From Caulobacteraceae bacterium (GTDB taxonomy: Bacteria; Pseudomonadota; Alphaproteobacteria; Caulobacterales; Aquidulcibacteraceae), in the NCBI GenBank assembly GCA_016703335.1, contig JADJCG010000003.1:1-64000 (forward strand): a stretch of 64,000 nt of DNA, in the 5' to 3' direction. The notes beneath the pieces were generated by a model. It was not told the origin of the DNA. It searched no databases and was given only the letters and a program-made list of their open reading frames with translations. The translations under genes and the position numbers were made by a program. The stretch's first letter is position 1, and each line of letters opens with the position of its first letter. This document shows positions 1 to 7,505 of the stretch, in pieces.

Positions 1-569
1 GGCGCTGGTCGAAAAACATGCCTGGCTCGAACGCGCAGCGTCCGGGCGACATCGTCAACACCATGTCGGGCCAAACCATCGAAGTGCTGAACACTGATGC
101 AGAGGGCCGCCTTATCCTCGCGGACGCCGTTTGGTACGCGCAGGACAAGTTCGAGCCGTCAGCCCTCATTGATCTCGCCACGCTTACGGGTGCGGTGATC
201 ATTGCGCTCGGCAACGAAAATGCAGGCATGTTCTCCAACGATGAAGACCTCGCGCATGCGATCAGCGCTGCGGGTCAAACCGAAGGCGAGCCGGTGTGGC
301 GCCTGCCGCTCAGCGCCGCGTATGACAAGCTGATCGACACGCCGAACGCCGACATGAAAAACATCGCCGGCAAGCCGGTGGCGGGCTCGATCGTCGGCGC
401 GCAATTCGTGAAGCGGTTTATCAAGGATGGCTTGCCGTGGGCGCACCTCGATATCGCGGGCACGGCGTGGAAGTCGGGCCCTTACGAAGATCCGCTTTCA
501 CCGGCGTGGGCGACGGGCTACGGCGTGCGTTTGCTGAATCGGCTGATCCAAAATCGCTATGAAGAGTAA
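1..569 (+). CDS. pepA: Leucyl aminopeptidase (M17 family), 3' part only
   Basis: C-terminal part of a cytosolic M17 leucyl aminopeptidase, which removes N-terminal residues from peptides using two metal ions. The family signature NTDAEGRL lies at about 90-113 and carries metal-binding Asp/Glu and the catalytic Arg; it is followed by a typical C-terminal catalytic domain ending at TAA 567-569. The 5' part lies outside the window. At 12-16 a run of five A shifts the frame: bases 2-13 read ALVE in one frame and the rest continues in another. The family reads ALVENMP here, so one extra A in the homopolymer is the simplest explanation. The stop overlaps the holC start by one base, so the two are probably co-transcribed. 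Confidence 0.93.
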   Translation, partial: RWSKNMPGSNAQRPGDIVNTMSGQTIEVLNTDAEGRLILADAVWYAQDKFEPSALIDLATLTGAVIIALGNENAGMFSNDEDLAHAISAAGQTEGEPVWRLPLSAAYDKLIDTPNADMKNIAGKPVAGSIVGAQFVKRFIKDGLPWAHLDIAGTAWKSGPYEDPLSPAWATGYGVRLLNRLIQNRYEE

Positions 570-1012
570 TGGCTGAACTCTGGTTCTACCATCTTGAGAA
601 GAGCGACTTAGAGCGCGCGCTGCCGCCACTCTTAGAGAAGTGCCTGCAGCGCGGTTGGCGCGCGCTAGTCCGCGCCGGGTCTCCGGAGCGTGTCGAGCAG
701 CTCGACACCGCGATCTGGTCGTTTCGTGACGATAGCTTTGTGCCGCATGCGCGCGACGGCGATCCCGCGAAGCAACCGGTGTGGCTGACGGTTGAGGGTG
801 GCAATCCCAACGGCGCGCAGGCGCTCTTTCTCGTGGATGACGCTGAACCGGGCGATCTCGCCAGCTTCGAACGCGCATGCCTCCTCTTTGATGGGCGCGA
901 TCCGGCTGCCTTGGAATCGGCCCGATCGCGCTGGAAACAAGCGAAAGATGGCGGCATTACCGCGTCGTATTGGAAAGAGAGCGCCGCGGGGCGTTGGGAG
1001 AAGCAGCAATGA
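569..1012 (+). CDS. holC: DNA polymerase III chi subunit
   Basis: 147 residues, the usual size for HolC, the clamp-loader accessory subunit that with psi links the polymerase III holoenzyme to SSB. It shows the family pattern: an N-terminal FYHLEKSDLERALP segment, a central FRDDSFVPHA segment and a hydrophobic ALFLVDDAEP strand. It starts one base inside the pepA stop (TAATG). The pepA-holC pairing is common in proteobacteria. It overlaps the next gene by four bases (ATGA), so all three are probably translated from one message. Confidence 0.93.
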   Translation: MAELWFYHLEKSDLERALPPLLEKCLQRGWRALVRAGSPERVEQLDTAIWSFRDDSFVPHARDGDPAKQPVWLTVEGGNPNGAQALFLVDDAEPGDLASFERACLLFDGRDPAALESARSRWKQAKDGGITASYWKESAAGRWEKQQ

Positions 1013-1338
1013 AGCGCTGGATTTTGGCGGGAATTGTTGTGGTCGGGCTCGCGGCCTGCAGTGGCGGCTATCAGCGCGACCTCACGTATCGTGAGATGGA
1101 CCGGATCGCGCGCCAGTCGACGGATGAGCAGGTGCATCGCCCTGCGCCAGACACCTGCCAGATGGCGCAATACACACATTTGGTCGGGACCGTTGGCGCC
1201 GAAATCGATCGCACCGAGTTACCCGCAGGTGCGCGCGTCATTTGCCACGATTGCGCGGTGACGATGGACTTCCGCAGTGATCGTCTGAACGTCGATCTCG
1301 GCGCGGATGGCAAAGTGAGCGGCCTGCATTGCGGCTGA
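1009..1338 (+). CDS. Lipoprotein with I78 peptidase-inhibitor domain
   Basis: 109 residues. The N-terminus is a lipoprotein signal with lipobox LAAC (Cys17). The rest matches the I78 inhibitor family: a Cys followed by HLVGTVGAEI, then ARVICHDCAVTMDF and RLNVDLGADGKVSGLHCG. Characterised I78 proteins inhibit subtilisin- and chymotrypsin-like serine proteases; the target here is unknown, and an envelope location is inferred from the lipobox. The ATG at 1009 was chosen because it gives the lipobox and the ATGA overlap with holC. Two related genes follow directly. Confidence 0.82.
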   Translation: MKRWILAGIVVVGLAACSGGYQRDLTYREMDRIARQSTDEQVHRPAPDTCQMAQYTHLVGTVGAEIDRTELPAGARVICHDCAVTMDFRSDRLNVDLGADGKVSGLHCG

Positions 1339-1350
1339 TGGGAGAATTAC

Positions 1351-1626
1351 ATGCGTAAGTTTTTTGTAGCGGCAGCGAGCCTTGTGGCGCTCGCCGCGTG
1401 CGGTCAGACGACGACGCCGGCGACCACGACGGAGACGCCGGCCGAAGTAGCGGCCACGACCACTGGTCCAACCAACGCTGCTGACGCGACAGCGCAGACA
1501 CGTGCGGCGCGGCTGCATTCCAATCGCTGGTTGGTCAGCCGGCAACGCGCAATCTCGGGCTGACGTGGGTCGCGTTTGCCGCGTCTGAACATCGGGCACG
1601 GGGCACGGCTCCTCAGCTGCAGGGGG
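1351..1626 (+). CDS. I78-type inhibitor lipoprotein, first of a tandem pair, frame damaged
   Basis: Starts MRKFFVAAAS with lipobox LAAC (Cys17) and a Thr/Pro-rich linker. The literal frame stops at 1563. Correcting a base near 1495 gives DTCGAAAFQSLVGQ, the start of an I78 domain, and the segment around 1580-1620 carries RLNI followed by a Leu-Ser-Cys end like the other two copies. Several indels between 1495 and 1620 are needed to rebuild the domain. The end coordinate is an estimate: a Shine-Dalgarno-like AGGGGGG for the next copy begins at 1621. Either sequencing error or a decaying duplicate. Confidence 0.55.
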
Positions 1627-1629
1627 GCG

Positions 1630-1948
1630 ACTGCGCGTTCTACGACGCCTTTGCCGCGCTCGCGCTCGTTGTGCGGCCAGACACGACTGAAACGCTGGCG
1701 ACGAGACGGAGACGCCGGCCACCACCGCTGCGCCGCTAACCGCAGCTGAGGCCACCGCACAAGATACGTGCGGCGCATCGCAATATAGCGCGATGATCGG
1801 CACGAACATCGCGGCGGCGACGTTCCCTGCCGATGGCAACATCCGCATCATCATGCCGAACCAACCGGTGACGCAGGATTTCTCGGCTCAGCGCTTGAAC
1901 GTCGTGACCGACGCCAACGGCGTGATCACTTCGCTTGAGTGCTATTGA
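1630..1948 (+). CDS. I78-type inhibitor lipoprotein, second of a tandem pair, 5' end frame damaged
   Basis: The C-terminal half is intact and in one frame from about 1700 to the TGA at 1946-1948: a Thr/Ala-rich linker, then DTCGASQYSAMIG, a middle strand and QRLNVVTDANGVITSLECY. This is a clear I78 domain. The 5' end is damaged: AGGGGGG at 1621-1627 is followed by ACTGCGCGTTC where ATGCGCGTTC would be expected (one inserted C at 1631). Downstream, GCTCGCGCTCGTTGTGCGGCC resembles the lipobox region of the preceding copy with changes. A separate gene paralogous to its upstream neighbour is the best reading. Confidence 0.6.
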
Positions 1949-2100
1949 TAGGGCGATATTCCCCCGGGCGCGTGCACGGTCACGCGCCCGTTCGCCCAAT
2001 TGTCACAACGGCCGCAATCGGGTGTTTCTGACGCACTTGGCGTCATGCTGCGGTGCAGCTATAGACCCGGCTCCAAATTCAACCCGGAGTCCGCCGAGCC

Positions 2101-2523
2101 ATGGCCACCGAACGCACCCTGTCCATTATCAAGCCGGACGCCACCAAGCGTAACCTGACGGGCGCGATCAACGCGGTCATCGAAAAGTCTGGCCTGCGCA
2201 TCATCGCGCAAAAGCGCATCTGGCTCTCGGAAGGCCAAGCGCAGGGCTTCTACGCGGTTCACAAAGAGCGTCCGTTCTTCAACGACCTCGTGAGCTTCAT
2301 GATCTCGGGCCCGGTCGTCGTGCAAGCGCTCGAAGGCGACAACGCCGTCGCGAAGTATCGCGATGTGATGGGCGCCACCAACCCGGCTAACGCCGCGCCG
2401 GGCACGATCCGCAAGGAATTCGCTGAGTCGATCGAAGCCAACTCGGTTCACGGGTCGGACAGCGCCGAGAACGCCGCGCGCGAAATCGAGTTCTTCTTCA
2501 ACGATCAAGAGATCGTCGGCTAA
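2101..2523 (+). CDS. ndk: Nucleoside diphosphate kinase
   Basis: 140 residues, exactly the family length. Ndk transfers the gamma phosphate from ATP to nucleoside diphosphates through a phospho-histidine. The N-terminal RTLSIIKPDA, the GTIRKEFAESIEANSVHGSD segment with catalytic His117, and a C-terminal EIEFFF are all visible. A long leader separates it from the I78 lipoproteins, so it probably has its own promoter. A strong intrinsic terminator follows 24 bases after the stop. Confidence 0.98.
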   Translation: MATERTLSIIKPDATKRNLTGAINAVIEKSGLRIIAQKRIWLSEGQAQGFYAVHKERPFFNDLVSFMISGPVVVQALEGDNAVAKYRDVMGATNPANAAPGTIRKEFAESIEANSVHGSDSAENAAREIEFFFNDQEIVG

Positions 2524-2547
2524 GCCGCAACTCGGCTTCAAAATCAA

Positions 2548-2579
2548 AGAGCGGCGCTTTTGGGCGCCGCTCTTTTTTT
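2548..2579 (+). terminator. Intrinsic terminator after ndk, possibly bidirectional
   Basis: A 10-bp perfect stem (AGAGCGGCGC at 2548-2557 with GCGCCGCTCT at 2564-2573), a six-base loop and a T run to 2579. On the other strand the stem is followed by a T-rich stretch, so it may also end the small convergent gene whose stop is at 2580. Confidence 0.92.
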
Positions 2580-2708
2580 CTACTTTTTGTTCTTGCCCGG
2601 ATTGTTCGGGTTGAGCGGCGTTGCGGCTTGACCGACTTGTCCAGGAGGCGCGGCCTTGCCGGGCTTTTCTTGCGGGGCGGATTTATCGCCCACCTTCTTG
2701 TCTGCCAT
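2580..2708 (-). CDS. Small Lys/Pro/Gly-rich hypothetical protein (42 aa)
   Basis: An open frame of 42 codons starting MADKKVGDKSAPQEKPGKAA and ending NPGKNKK. A good Shine-Dalgarno (AAGGAG) lies about eight bases before the ATG. The product is hydrophilic, basic and almost certainly disordered, with no Cys, Trp or hydrophobic segment. It sits between the ndk terminator and the methyltransferase, on the methyltransferase strand and downstream of it, so it could be co-transcribed. Function unknown. The ribosome site and the terminator placed at its stop are the main reasons for calling it. Confidence 0.6.
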   Translation of the reverse strand: MADKKVGDKSAPQEKPGKAAPPGQVGQAATPLNPNNPGKNKK

Positions 2709-2766
2709 CTGCACGCTCCTTGAGTTGCGCCCCTAAGAGCTAGGACGCCGTTCGCGGCAGCGCTAG

Positions 2767-3573
2767 CTACTTGCGCGCGATAATTTCGAGCACCAGAGGC
2801 GTGACCATCAACGTGCCAGGCAAGGCGCTGACGCGGGCAAATTCGTCGCGCATGTCCTTGGCCATTTGCGGGGTGATGCGATCGAGTTCGAGTAGGCGGT
2901 CAATGTGAATGTCGAAGAAGCCAATCGGCCAGCGCCAGGTGTTGTCGTCCTTGGAGACGACATCGACGTAAGGCTTCAGGCTCTCGATCTTCAGCCCCAT
3001 CTCGGTGAGCCAGGACGGAGGTGGCGCGATGTCAGGCTCTCCGCCGGAGCCGCGCCAATTGGCCGAAACCTCGTTCACGAATTTTTCGAAGTTCGGCGCA
3101 GGGGGCGCGAGCTTCCAGGTCTCGTAGTCGAGATATTCGTGGAAGACGAGCGCACCGCCCGGCTTCAACGCGTCGACGAGTTTCTGCAGTGCCTCCTTAG
3201 GGCGCGGCAAGAAAGCGAAGATCCAGCGCGCCCAGGCTGCATCCGCGCCGCTCACCGGAATAGGATCGGCGACGACGTCAACTTCATGTGCGTTCACTTG
3301 CGTGAAGCCGCGCGCCTTTGCTTGCGCTTCCAGAGTGTCAATAAACCGTCGTGAACGTTCTAGCGCGTGCACTTGACCGGTGGGGCCAACCATCTCCGCC
3401 AGATCCATTGTCGCGAAGCCTGGTCCTGCGCCGAAATCGATCACCTTGCAGCCATCACCGATGCGCGCACGGGCCCATGCATCCAAAGCACGCGGGCGCC
3501 AAACGCGGTGCTGAAAGCCTAAGCGGTAAATCTCGTCATCGTGCGTACCGAGCACGTAGTCGCGTTCAGCCAT
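2767..3573 (-). CDS. Class I SAM-dependent methyltransferase
   Basis: 268 residues from ATG 3573 (AGGAG just upstream); a longer frame upstream lacks a good start signal. SAM-binding motif I is VIDFGAGPGFATMDL, with an acidic post-I residue in VHALERSRRF and motif III around LKPGGALVFHEY. The first ~30 residues and a roughly 100-residue C-terminal cap resemble the Ubie/Methyltransf_11 group. The substrate cannot be read from sequence. It is divergent from the following metallo-beta-lactamase fusion, with a 71-base gap holding both starts. Confidence 0.85.
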   Translation of the reverse strand: MAERDYVLGTHDDEIYRLGFQHRVWRPRALDAWARARIGDGCKVIDFGAGPGFATMDLAEMVGPTGQVHALERSRRFIDTLEAQAKARGFTQVNAHEVDVVADPIPVSGADAAWARWIFAFLPRPKEALQKLVDALKPGGALVFHEYLDYETWKLAPPAPNFEKFVNEVSANWRGSGGEPDIAPPPSWLTEMGLKIESLKPYVDVVSKDDNTWRWPIGFFDIHIDRLLELDRITPQMAKDMRDEFARVSALPGTLMVTPLVLEIIARK

Positions 3574-3644
3574 GAAGCGTCTCCTCGAGAGTGATATAGG
3601 CGCTTCGTCGGACTTGTCTTGCCGATCCGGGCAAGCGGCGCATA

Positions 3645-5471
3645 ATGGCCAGGATGAAAGTGCGCTTCTGGGGAACGCGGGGATCGATCGCAACGCCAGG
3701 CGGCGCGACGCTTCGCTATGGCGGCAACACCTCGTGCGTCGAGATCGCCTCAGATGCGGGCACAACCATTCTCATCGATGCAGGCACCGGCGCGAACGCG
3801 CTCGGCAAAGCGTTGGTCGAGCAAGGTCGCGCCATGAGTGGGCACATTCTCATCTCGCACACGCATTGGGACCACATCCAAGGTCTGCCCTTCTTCGCGC
3901 CGCTCTTTGTCGCTGGCGCCGAATGGCACATCTATGGTCCGCGCGGCATCGGCCAATCGCTTCGCGACGTGCTCGCCGCGCAGATGGACTATGCATACTT
4001 CCCGGTGACACTGAATGCGTTCGCGGCGCAGGTTCATTACCATGAGATCGTCGAGGGCGGCTTCTCGATCGATGACGTCTGGATCGCGACGCAATATCTC
4101 AATCACCCGGCGCTGACGGTAGGCTATCGGCTCGAAGCCGATGGCGGCAGCGTCGTCTATGCCTCCGATCATGAACCGCACGATCGGCACGCGGGCGAAG
4201 GTCACGCTGAGGCCAGTGATGGCGGCGATGCGGCGCACATCGAATTCATCCGCGACGCCGACCTCGTCATTCACGACGCGCAGTACACGGCCGAAGAATA
4301 TCCAACCAAAGTCGGTTGGGGTCACAGCACGATCGAATATGCTGTCGATGTCGCGATGGCAGCGAACGTCAAAACGCTCGCGCTCTATCACCACGATCCG
4401 GGGCGCGGCGATGACGCCGTGGACAAGCTGATTGCGGTGGCGCGCGCTCGCGTTGTCGCCGCTGGCAGCGAACTGAACGTCGTCGGCGCGGCCGAGGGCA
4501 GCACGATTGAACTGCGCGGCCCCGCCAACGCAGCGCGCACAACGCCGTTTCTGCCATCGAGCCTCGTGCAACCGCCGACGGACATCTCCGCAGAACTCAT
4601 TCTGATCGCCGGCGTCTCGGCGAATGACCGCGCCTTACTGACGTCCGCCGCGAAGGCGGACGGTGTGCCAAGTGTTTCCGAAGTGTTGATCGAGCAATTG
4701 AAGGAAGCAGTGCAGGGCGGTCACCCATCGCTCGTCTTCTTGGGCGATGCGCTGACCGGCATCGACCCGATCGCGCTCTGCGCTGAAATCCGCGCACTGC
4801 CGAGCGAAAACGCCGGCGACCTGCCGATCATTATCGTCACCGATCAGGACAAGGTGCCTGAGGACAAAGGTGAGACCGCGGGCGTTACAGATTGGCTGAC
4901 GCGACCGTTCAGCTTGCAATACGCGCGCTCGCGCATGCGCGCTTGGCTGATGCGCTCGATGCTGCGCTGGCGGAAGGCCGCGCTGCCGAACGACGAAGAA
5001 GCGCGCCTCGCCGCCGTCTATCGTCTCGGGCTGCTCGATACGGACGCCGAAGAGCGCTTCGATCGCCATACGCGCATCGCTGCCGCCGCGTTCGATGCGC
5101 CGATCGCGCTGGTGAGCCTGATTGATCGCGAGCGTCAATGGTACAAGGCACACCACGGTTTCGACTTCAGCGAAACGTCGCGCGACATGGGCTTCTGCTC
5201 GCACGCTATTCTCGGCGACGACCCGCTGATCGTGGCAGATACGCTGCGCGATGATCGGTTTGCCGAAAACCCCGTTGTCATCGGCGATCCGCATGTGCGC
5301 TTCTACGCAGGCATCCCGCTCCACGCCGCCGATGGCGCGCGTGTGGGCGCGTTCTGCATCGTTGATAGCAAGCCGAGGACGCTAACGCCGGCGCAGATAC
5401 GCATGCTGCAGGACATGGCGCGCTTGGTTGAAGAAGAGCTTGATCCTCGGACCGCAGCAAAGGCGGGCTAA
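3645..5471 (+). CDS. Metallo-beta-lactamase / degenerate receiver / GAF fusion protein
   Basis: 608 residues with three parts. Residues 1-290 are a metallo-beta-lactamase fold of the cyclic-nucleotide phosphodiesterase/PhnP-like group: WGTRGSIATPGG, the metal motif HTHWDH at 72-77, and later ASDHEPHD, VIHDAQY and GHST. Residues 316-440 look like a response-regulator receiver, but the acidic pair is missing (AGVSAND after the first strand), the phospho-acceptor strand reads VFLGDAL, and the usual Lys-Pro is Arg-Pro (LTRPF). Residues 450-600 are a GAF domain. The protein is probably cytosolic; there is no signal or membrane segment. A likely role is hydrolysis of a signalling molecule under GAF control. 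An alternative start at 3654 would give MKVRFWG, the family's usual N-terminus. Confidence 0.85.
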   Translation: MARMKVRFWGTRGSIATPGGATLRYGGNTSCVEIASDAGTTILIDAGTGANALGKALVEQGRAMSGHILISHTHWDHIQGLPFFAPLFVAGAEWHIYGPRGIGQSLRDVLAAQMDYAYFPVTLNAFAAQVHYHEIVEGGFSIDDVWIATQYLNHPALTVGYRLEADGGSVVYASDHEPHDRHAGEGHAEASDGGDAAHIEFIRDADLVIHDAQYTAEEYPTKVGWGHSTIEYAVDVAMAANVKTLALYHHDPGRGDDAVDKLIAVARARVVAAGSELNVVGAAEGSTIELRGPANAARTTPFLPSSLVQPPTDISAELILIAGVSANDRALLTSAAKADGVPSVSEVLIEQLKEAVQGGHPSLVFLGDALTGIDPIALCAEIRALPSENAGDLPIIIVTDQDKVPEDKGETAGVTDWLTRPFSLQYARSRMRAWLMRSMLRWRKAALPNDEEARLAAVYRLGLLDTDAEERFDRHTRIAAAAFDAPIALVSLIDRERQWYKAHHGFDFSETSRDMGFCSHAILGDDPLIVADTLRDDRFAENPVVIGDPHVRFYAGIPLHAADGARVGAFCIVDSKPRTLTPAQIRMLQDMARLVEEELDPRTAAKAG

Positions 5472-5536
5472 CTGCGTTCGCTGGATGCAGCGCGGCGCCT
5501 GACGTCTTATTGAGAGGCTCAGCTGGAGAGTCTCCC

Positions 5537-5833
5537 ATGACGGATCATTCGGGCGCCTACTCGGAACGCGCCTTCAAAGCCAAGCTCACCAACATTGCCG
5601 GTCTCGATAAGCTGATCGACGCGGCCAAGCAGATCCACGCGCTGCTACGCGACCCGCAAACGCCGATCTGGGTGAAGGGACTTTGCGTGGCCGTGCTCGG
5701 CTACCTGATCGTGCCGACCGACGTCGTCGCCGATTTCATTCCCGTACTCGGCTACAGCGACGATCTCGCCGCGCTGACAGCTGCGCTCGCCACCATTGTC
5801 ACGCACTTGCCGAAGCCGGAAGCCGCCGACTAA
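5537..5833 (+). CDS. YkvA-like DUF1232 membrane protein
   Basis: 98 residues from ATG 5537, preceded by GGAGAG; an in-frame ATG at 5510 has no such site. The core WVKGLCVAVLGYLIVPTDVV followed by DFIPVLGYSDDLAALTAAL is the DUF1232 signature, a short membrane-associated hairpin. The function of the family is not established. It ends four bases inside purN, which runs the other way. Confidence 0.85.
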   Translation: MTDHSGAYSERAFKAKLTNIAGLDKLIDAAKQIHALLRDPQTPIWVKGLCVAVLGYLIVPTDVVADFIPVLGYSDDLAALTAALATIVTHLPKPEAAD

Positions 5834-6402
5834 CTGAGCTGTCGCGCCAGTTTTGCGACGCACTCCGGATAGAGCGCGTGCTCAACAGCAAGCAGCCGCT
5901 GCGCCAATGTCTCCGGTGTGTCGCCGGGTAGGATCGGCATCGCCGCTTGGCCGATAATTTCGCCGGCATCGACCTCTTCGACCACCAGATGCACCGTCGC
6001 GCCGTGCTCGTGATCGCCCGCTTCAAGCGCGCGGGCATGCGTGTTCACGCCGGGATATTTCGGCAGTAGCGACGGGTGGATGTTGACGAGGTGGCCTGCC
6101 CAGGCGCGCACAAAGAACGGTGTCAGCACGCGCATGAAGCCGGCAAGCGCGACGATTTCAATCGCGCGCGCCCCGAGCTCCATATCGAGTTCACGCTCGA
6201 ACGCTTCGCGGTCTTTGCCGAACGGCTTGTGGTCGACGACTAGCGTCTCAACGCCAGCAGCGTGCGCGCGCTTCAAGCCTTCGACGTCAGGCACATTGGA
6301 AATGACGAGCACGATCTCGTACGCGTCCTGTCGCGCATCGAGCAGCGCCTGCAGGTTGGAGCCGCGTCCCGAGATCAGGACTGCAACGCGCTTCTTACTC
6401 AT
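5830..6402 (-). CDS. purN: Phosphoribosylglycinamide formyltransferase
   Basis: 190 residues. PurN transfers a formyl group from 10-formyl-tetrahydrofolate to GAR in purine synthesis. Visible landmarks: VLISGRGSNLQALLDA for phosphate binding, ALAGFMRVLTPFFV, the catalytic Asn/His in NIHPSLLPKYPG and the catalytic Asp in HLVVEEVDAGEII. Its start overlaps the purM stop (ATGA), giving a purM-purN operon with translational coupling. Confidence 0.97.
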   Translation of the reverse strand: MSKKRVAVLISGRGSNLQALLDARQDAYEIVLVISNVPDVEGLKRAHAAGVETLVVDHKPFGKDREAFERELDMELGARAIEIVALAGFMRVLTPFFVRAWAGHLVNIHPSLLPKYPGVNTHARALEAGDHEHGATVHLVVEEVDAGEIIGQAAMPILPGDTPETLAQRLLAVEHALYPECVAKLARQLS

Positions 6403-7430
6403 ACGGCCTTGAGCACGCCGATCTTGGAGGCATTTTCGCCGCCGGCGCCAAGCTTGGCGATTACTTCGTCAGCCTTCGCCGGGTCAACCACGAGGATCAT
6501 GCCGATGCCGAGATTAAATGTGCGGCGCATGTCGGCTTCCGGCACGCCGCCGGTGGATTGCAGCCACTCGAACACGGCAGGCCGCTTCCAAGCGTTCCAG
6601 TCGAAATCGGCTTCCAGGTGGTCGGGCAGCGCGCGCGGTGTGTTTTCGACCAAGCCGCCACCGGTGATGTGCGCGGCGCCTTTGGCGAGCTTTGCTTCGA
6701 AGATTGGCTTCAGCGCTTTTGCGTAAATGCGCGTCGGCGTCAGCAGCGCTTCAGCCAGCGACTTGCCAGACGCGAACGGCGCAGGCGCATCCCAAGCGAG
6801 GCCCGAGCGCTCGACAATCTTGCGCACCAGCGAATAGCCGTTCGAGTGTGGGCCACTTGAGGCGATGCCGACGATCACATCGCCAGGCTGCATGTCTTCC
6901 GTCTTCGGGAGCAGCGTTCCGCGCTCTGCCGCGCCGACCGAGAAGCCGGCGAGGTCGTAATCGCCCTTGCCATACATACCCGGCATTTCGGCTGTTTCAC
7001 CGCCGGCGAGCGCGGCGCCAGCCTGGCGGCAGCCTTCAGCGATGCCTTGCACCACGAGCGCGGCTTCATCGGCGTTGAGTTTGCCGGTGGCGTAATAGTC
7101 GAGGAACATCAGCGGTTCGGCGCCTTGGGCCGAAAGGTCGTTCACGCACATGGCGACGAGGTCGATGCCGACCGTCTCGTGACGGCCGCTTTCGATGGCG
7201 ATCTTCAGCTTGGTGCCGACCCCATCGGTGGTCGTCAGGATGATCGGATCCTTGAAGCCAGCCGCTTTCGGGTCGAAGGCGCCCGCGAATCCGCCCAAAG
7301 ACCCGTCCGCGCCAGGGCGGGCTGTGGATTTCGCAGCCGGCTTGATGAGTTCGACCAGGCGTTCGCCTTCGTCGATATCCACACCTGCGTCGCGATAGGT
7401 AAGGCCGTTAGTTCCCGGGGTATTGGTCAC
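6399..7430 (-). CDS. purM: Phosphoribosylformylglycinamidine cyclo-ligase
   Basis: AIR synthetase, the ATP-dependent ring-closing step of purine synthesis. It shows YRDAGVDIDEG near the N-terminus, LTTTDGVGTKLKIA, GGETAEMPGMY and ITGGGLVENTPR, all family hallmarks. I chose GTG 7430 (VTNTPGTNGLTYRDAG, 343 residues), which gives the family length. The frame extends to an ATG at 7493, but that would place the start 12 bases from the divergent DUF2066 gene. The gap 7431-7505 must hold promoters for both directions. Confidence 0.95.
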   Translation of the reverse strand: MTNTPGTNGLTYRDAGVDIDEGERLVELIKPAAKSTARPGADGSLGGFAGAFDPKAAGFKDPIILTTTDGVGTKLKIAIESGRHETVGIDLVAMCVNDLSAQGAEPLMFLDYYATGKLNADEAALVVQGIAEGCRQAGAALAGGETAEMPGMYGKGDYDLAGFSVGAAERGTLLPKTEDMQPGDVIVGIASSGPHSNGYSLVRKIVERSGLAWDAPAPFASGKSLAEALLTPTRIYAKALKPIFEAKLAKGAAHITGGGLVENTPRALPDHLEADFDWNAWKRPAVFEWLQSTGGVPEADMRRTFNLGIGMILVVDPAKADEVIAKLGAGGENASKIGVLKAV

Positions 7431-7505
7431 GTGATGAGTCCAGAAGCCGCCACATTGATAGGCGATTCCGCGCCGGGTAGGGTCTCCCGACACCGAGGTT
7501 TAGTA

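Noticed and set aside
7047..7505. Plus-strand open frame continuing upstream of the DUF2066 gene
   Set aside because: It overlaps purM in the opposite strand and has no family features; the signal peptide starts at ATG 7506.
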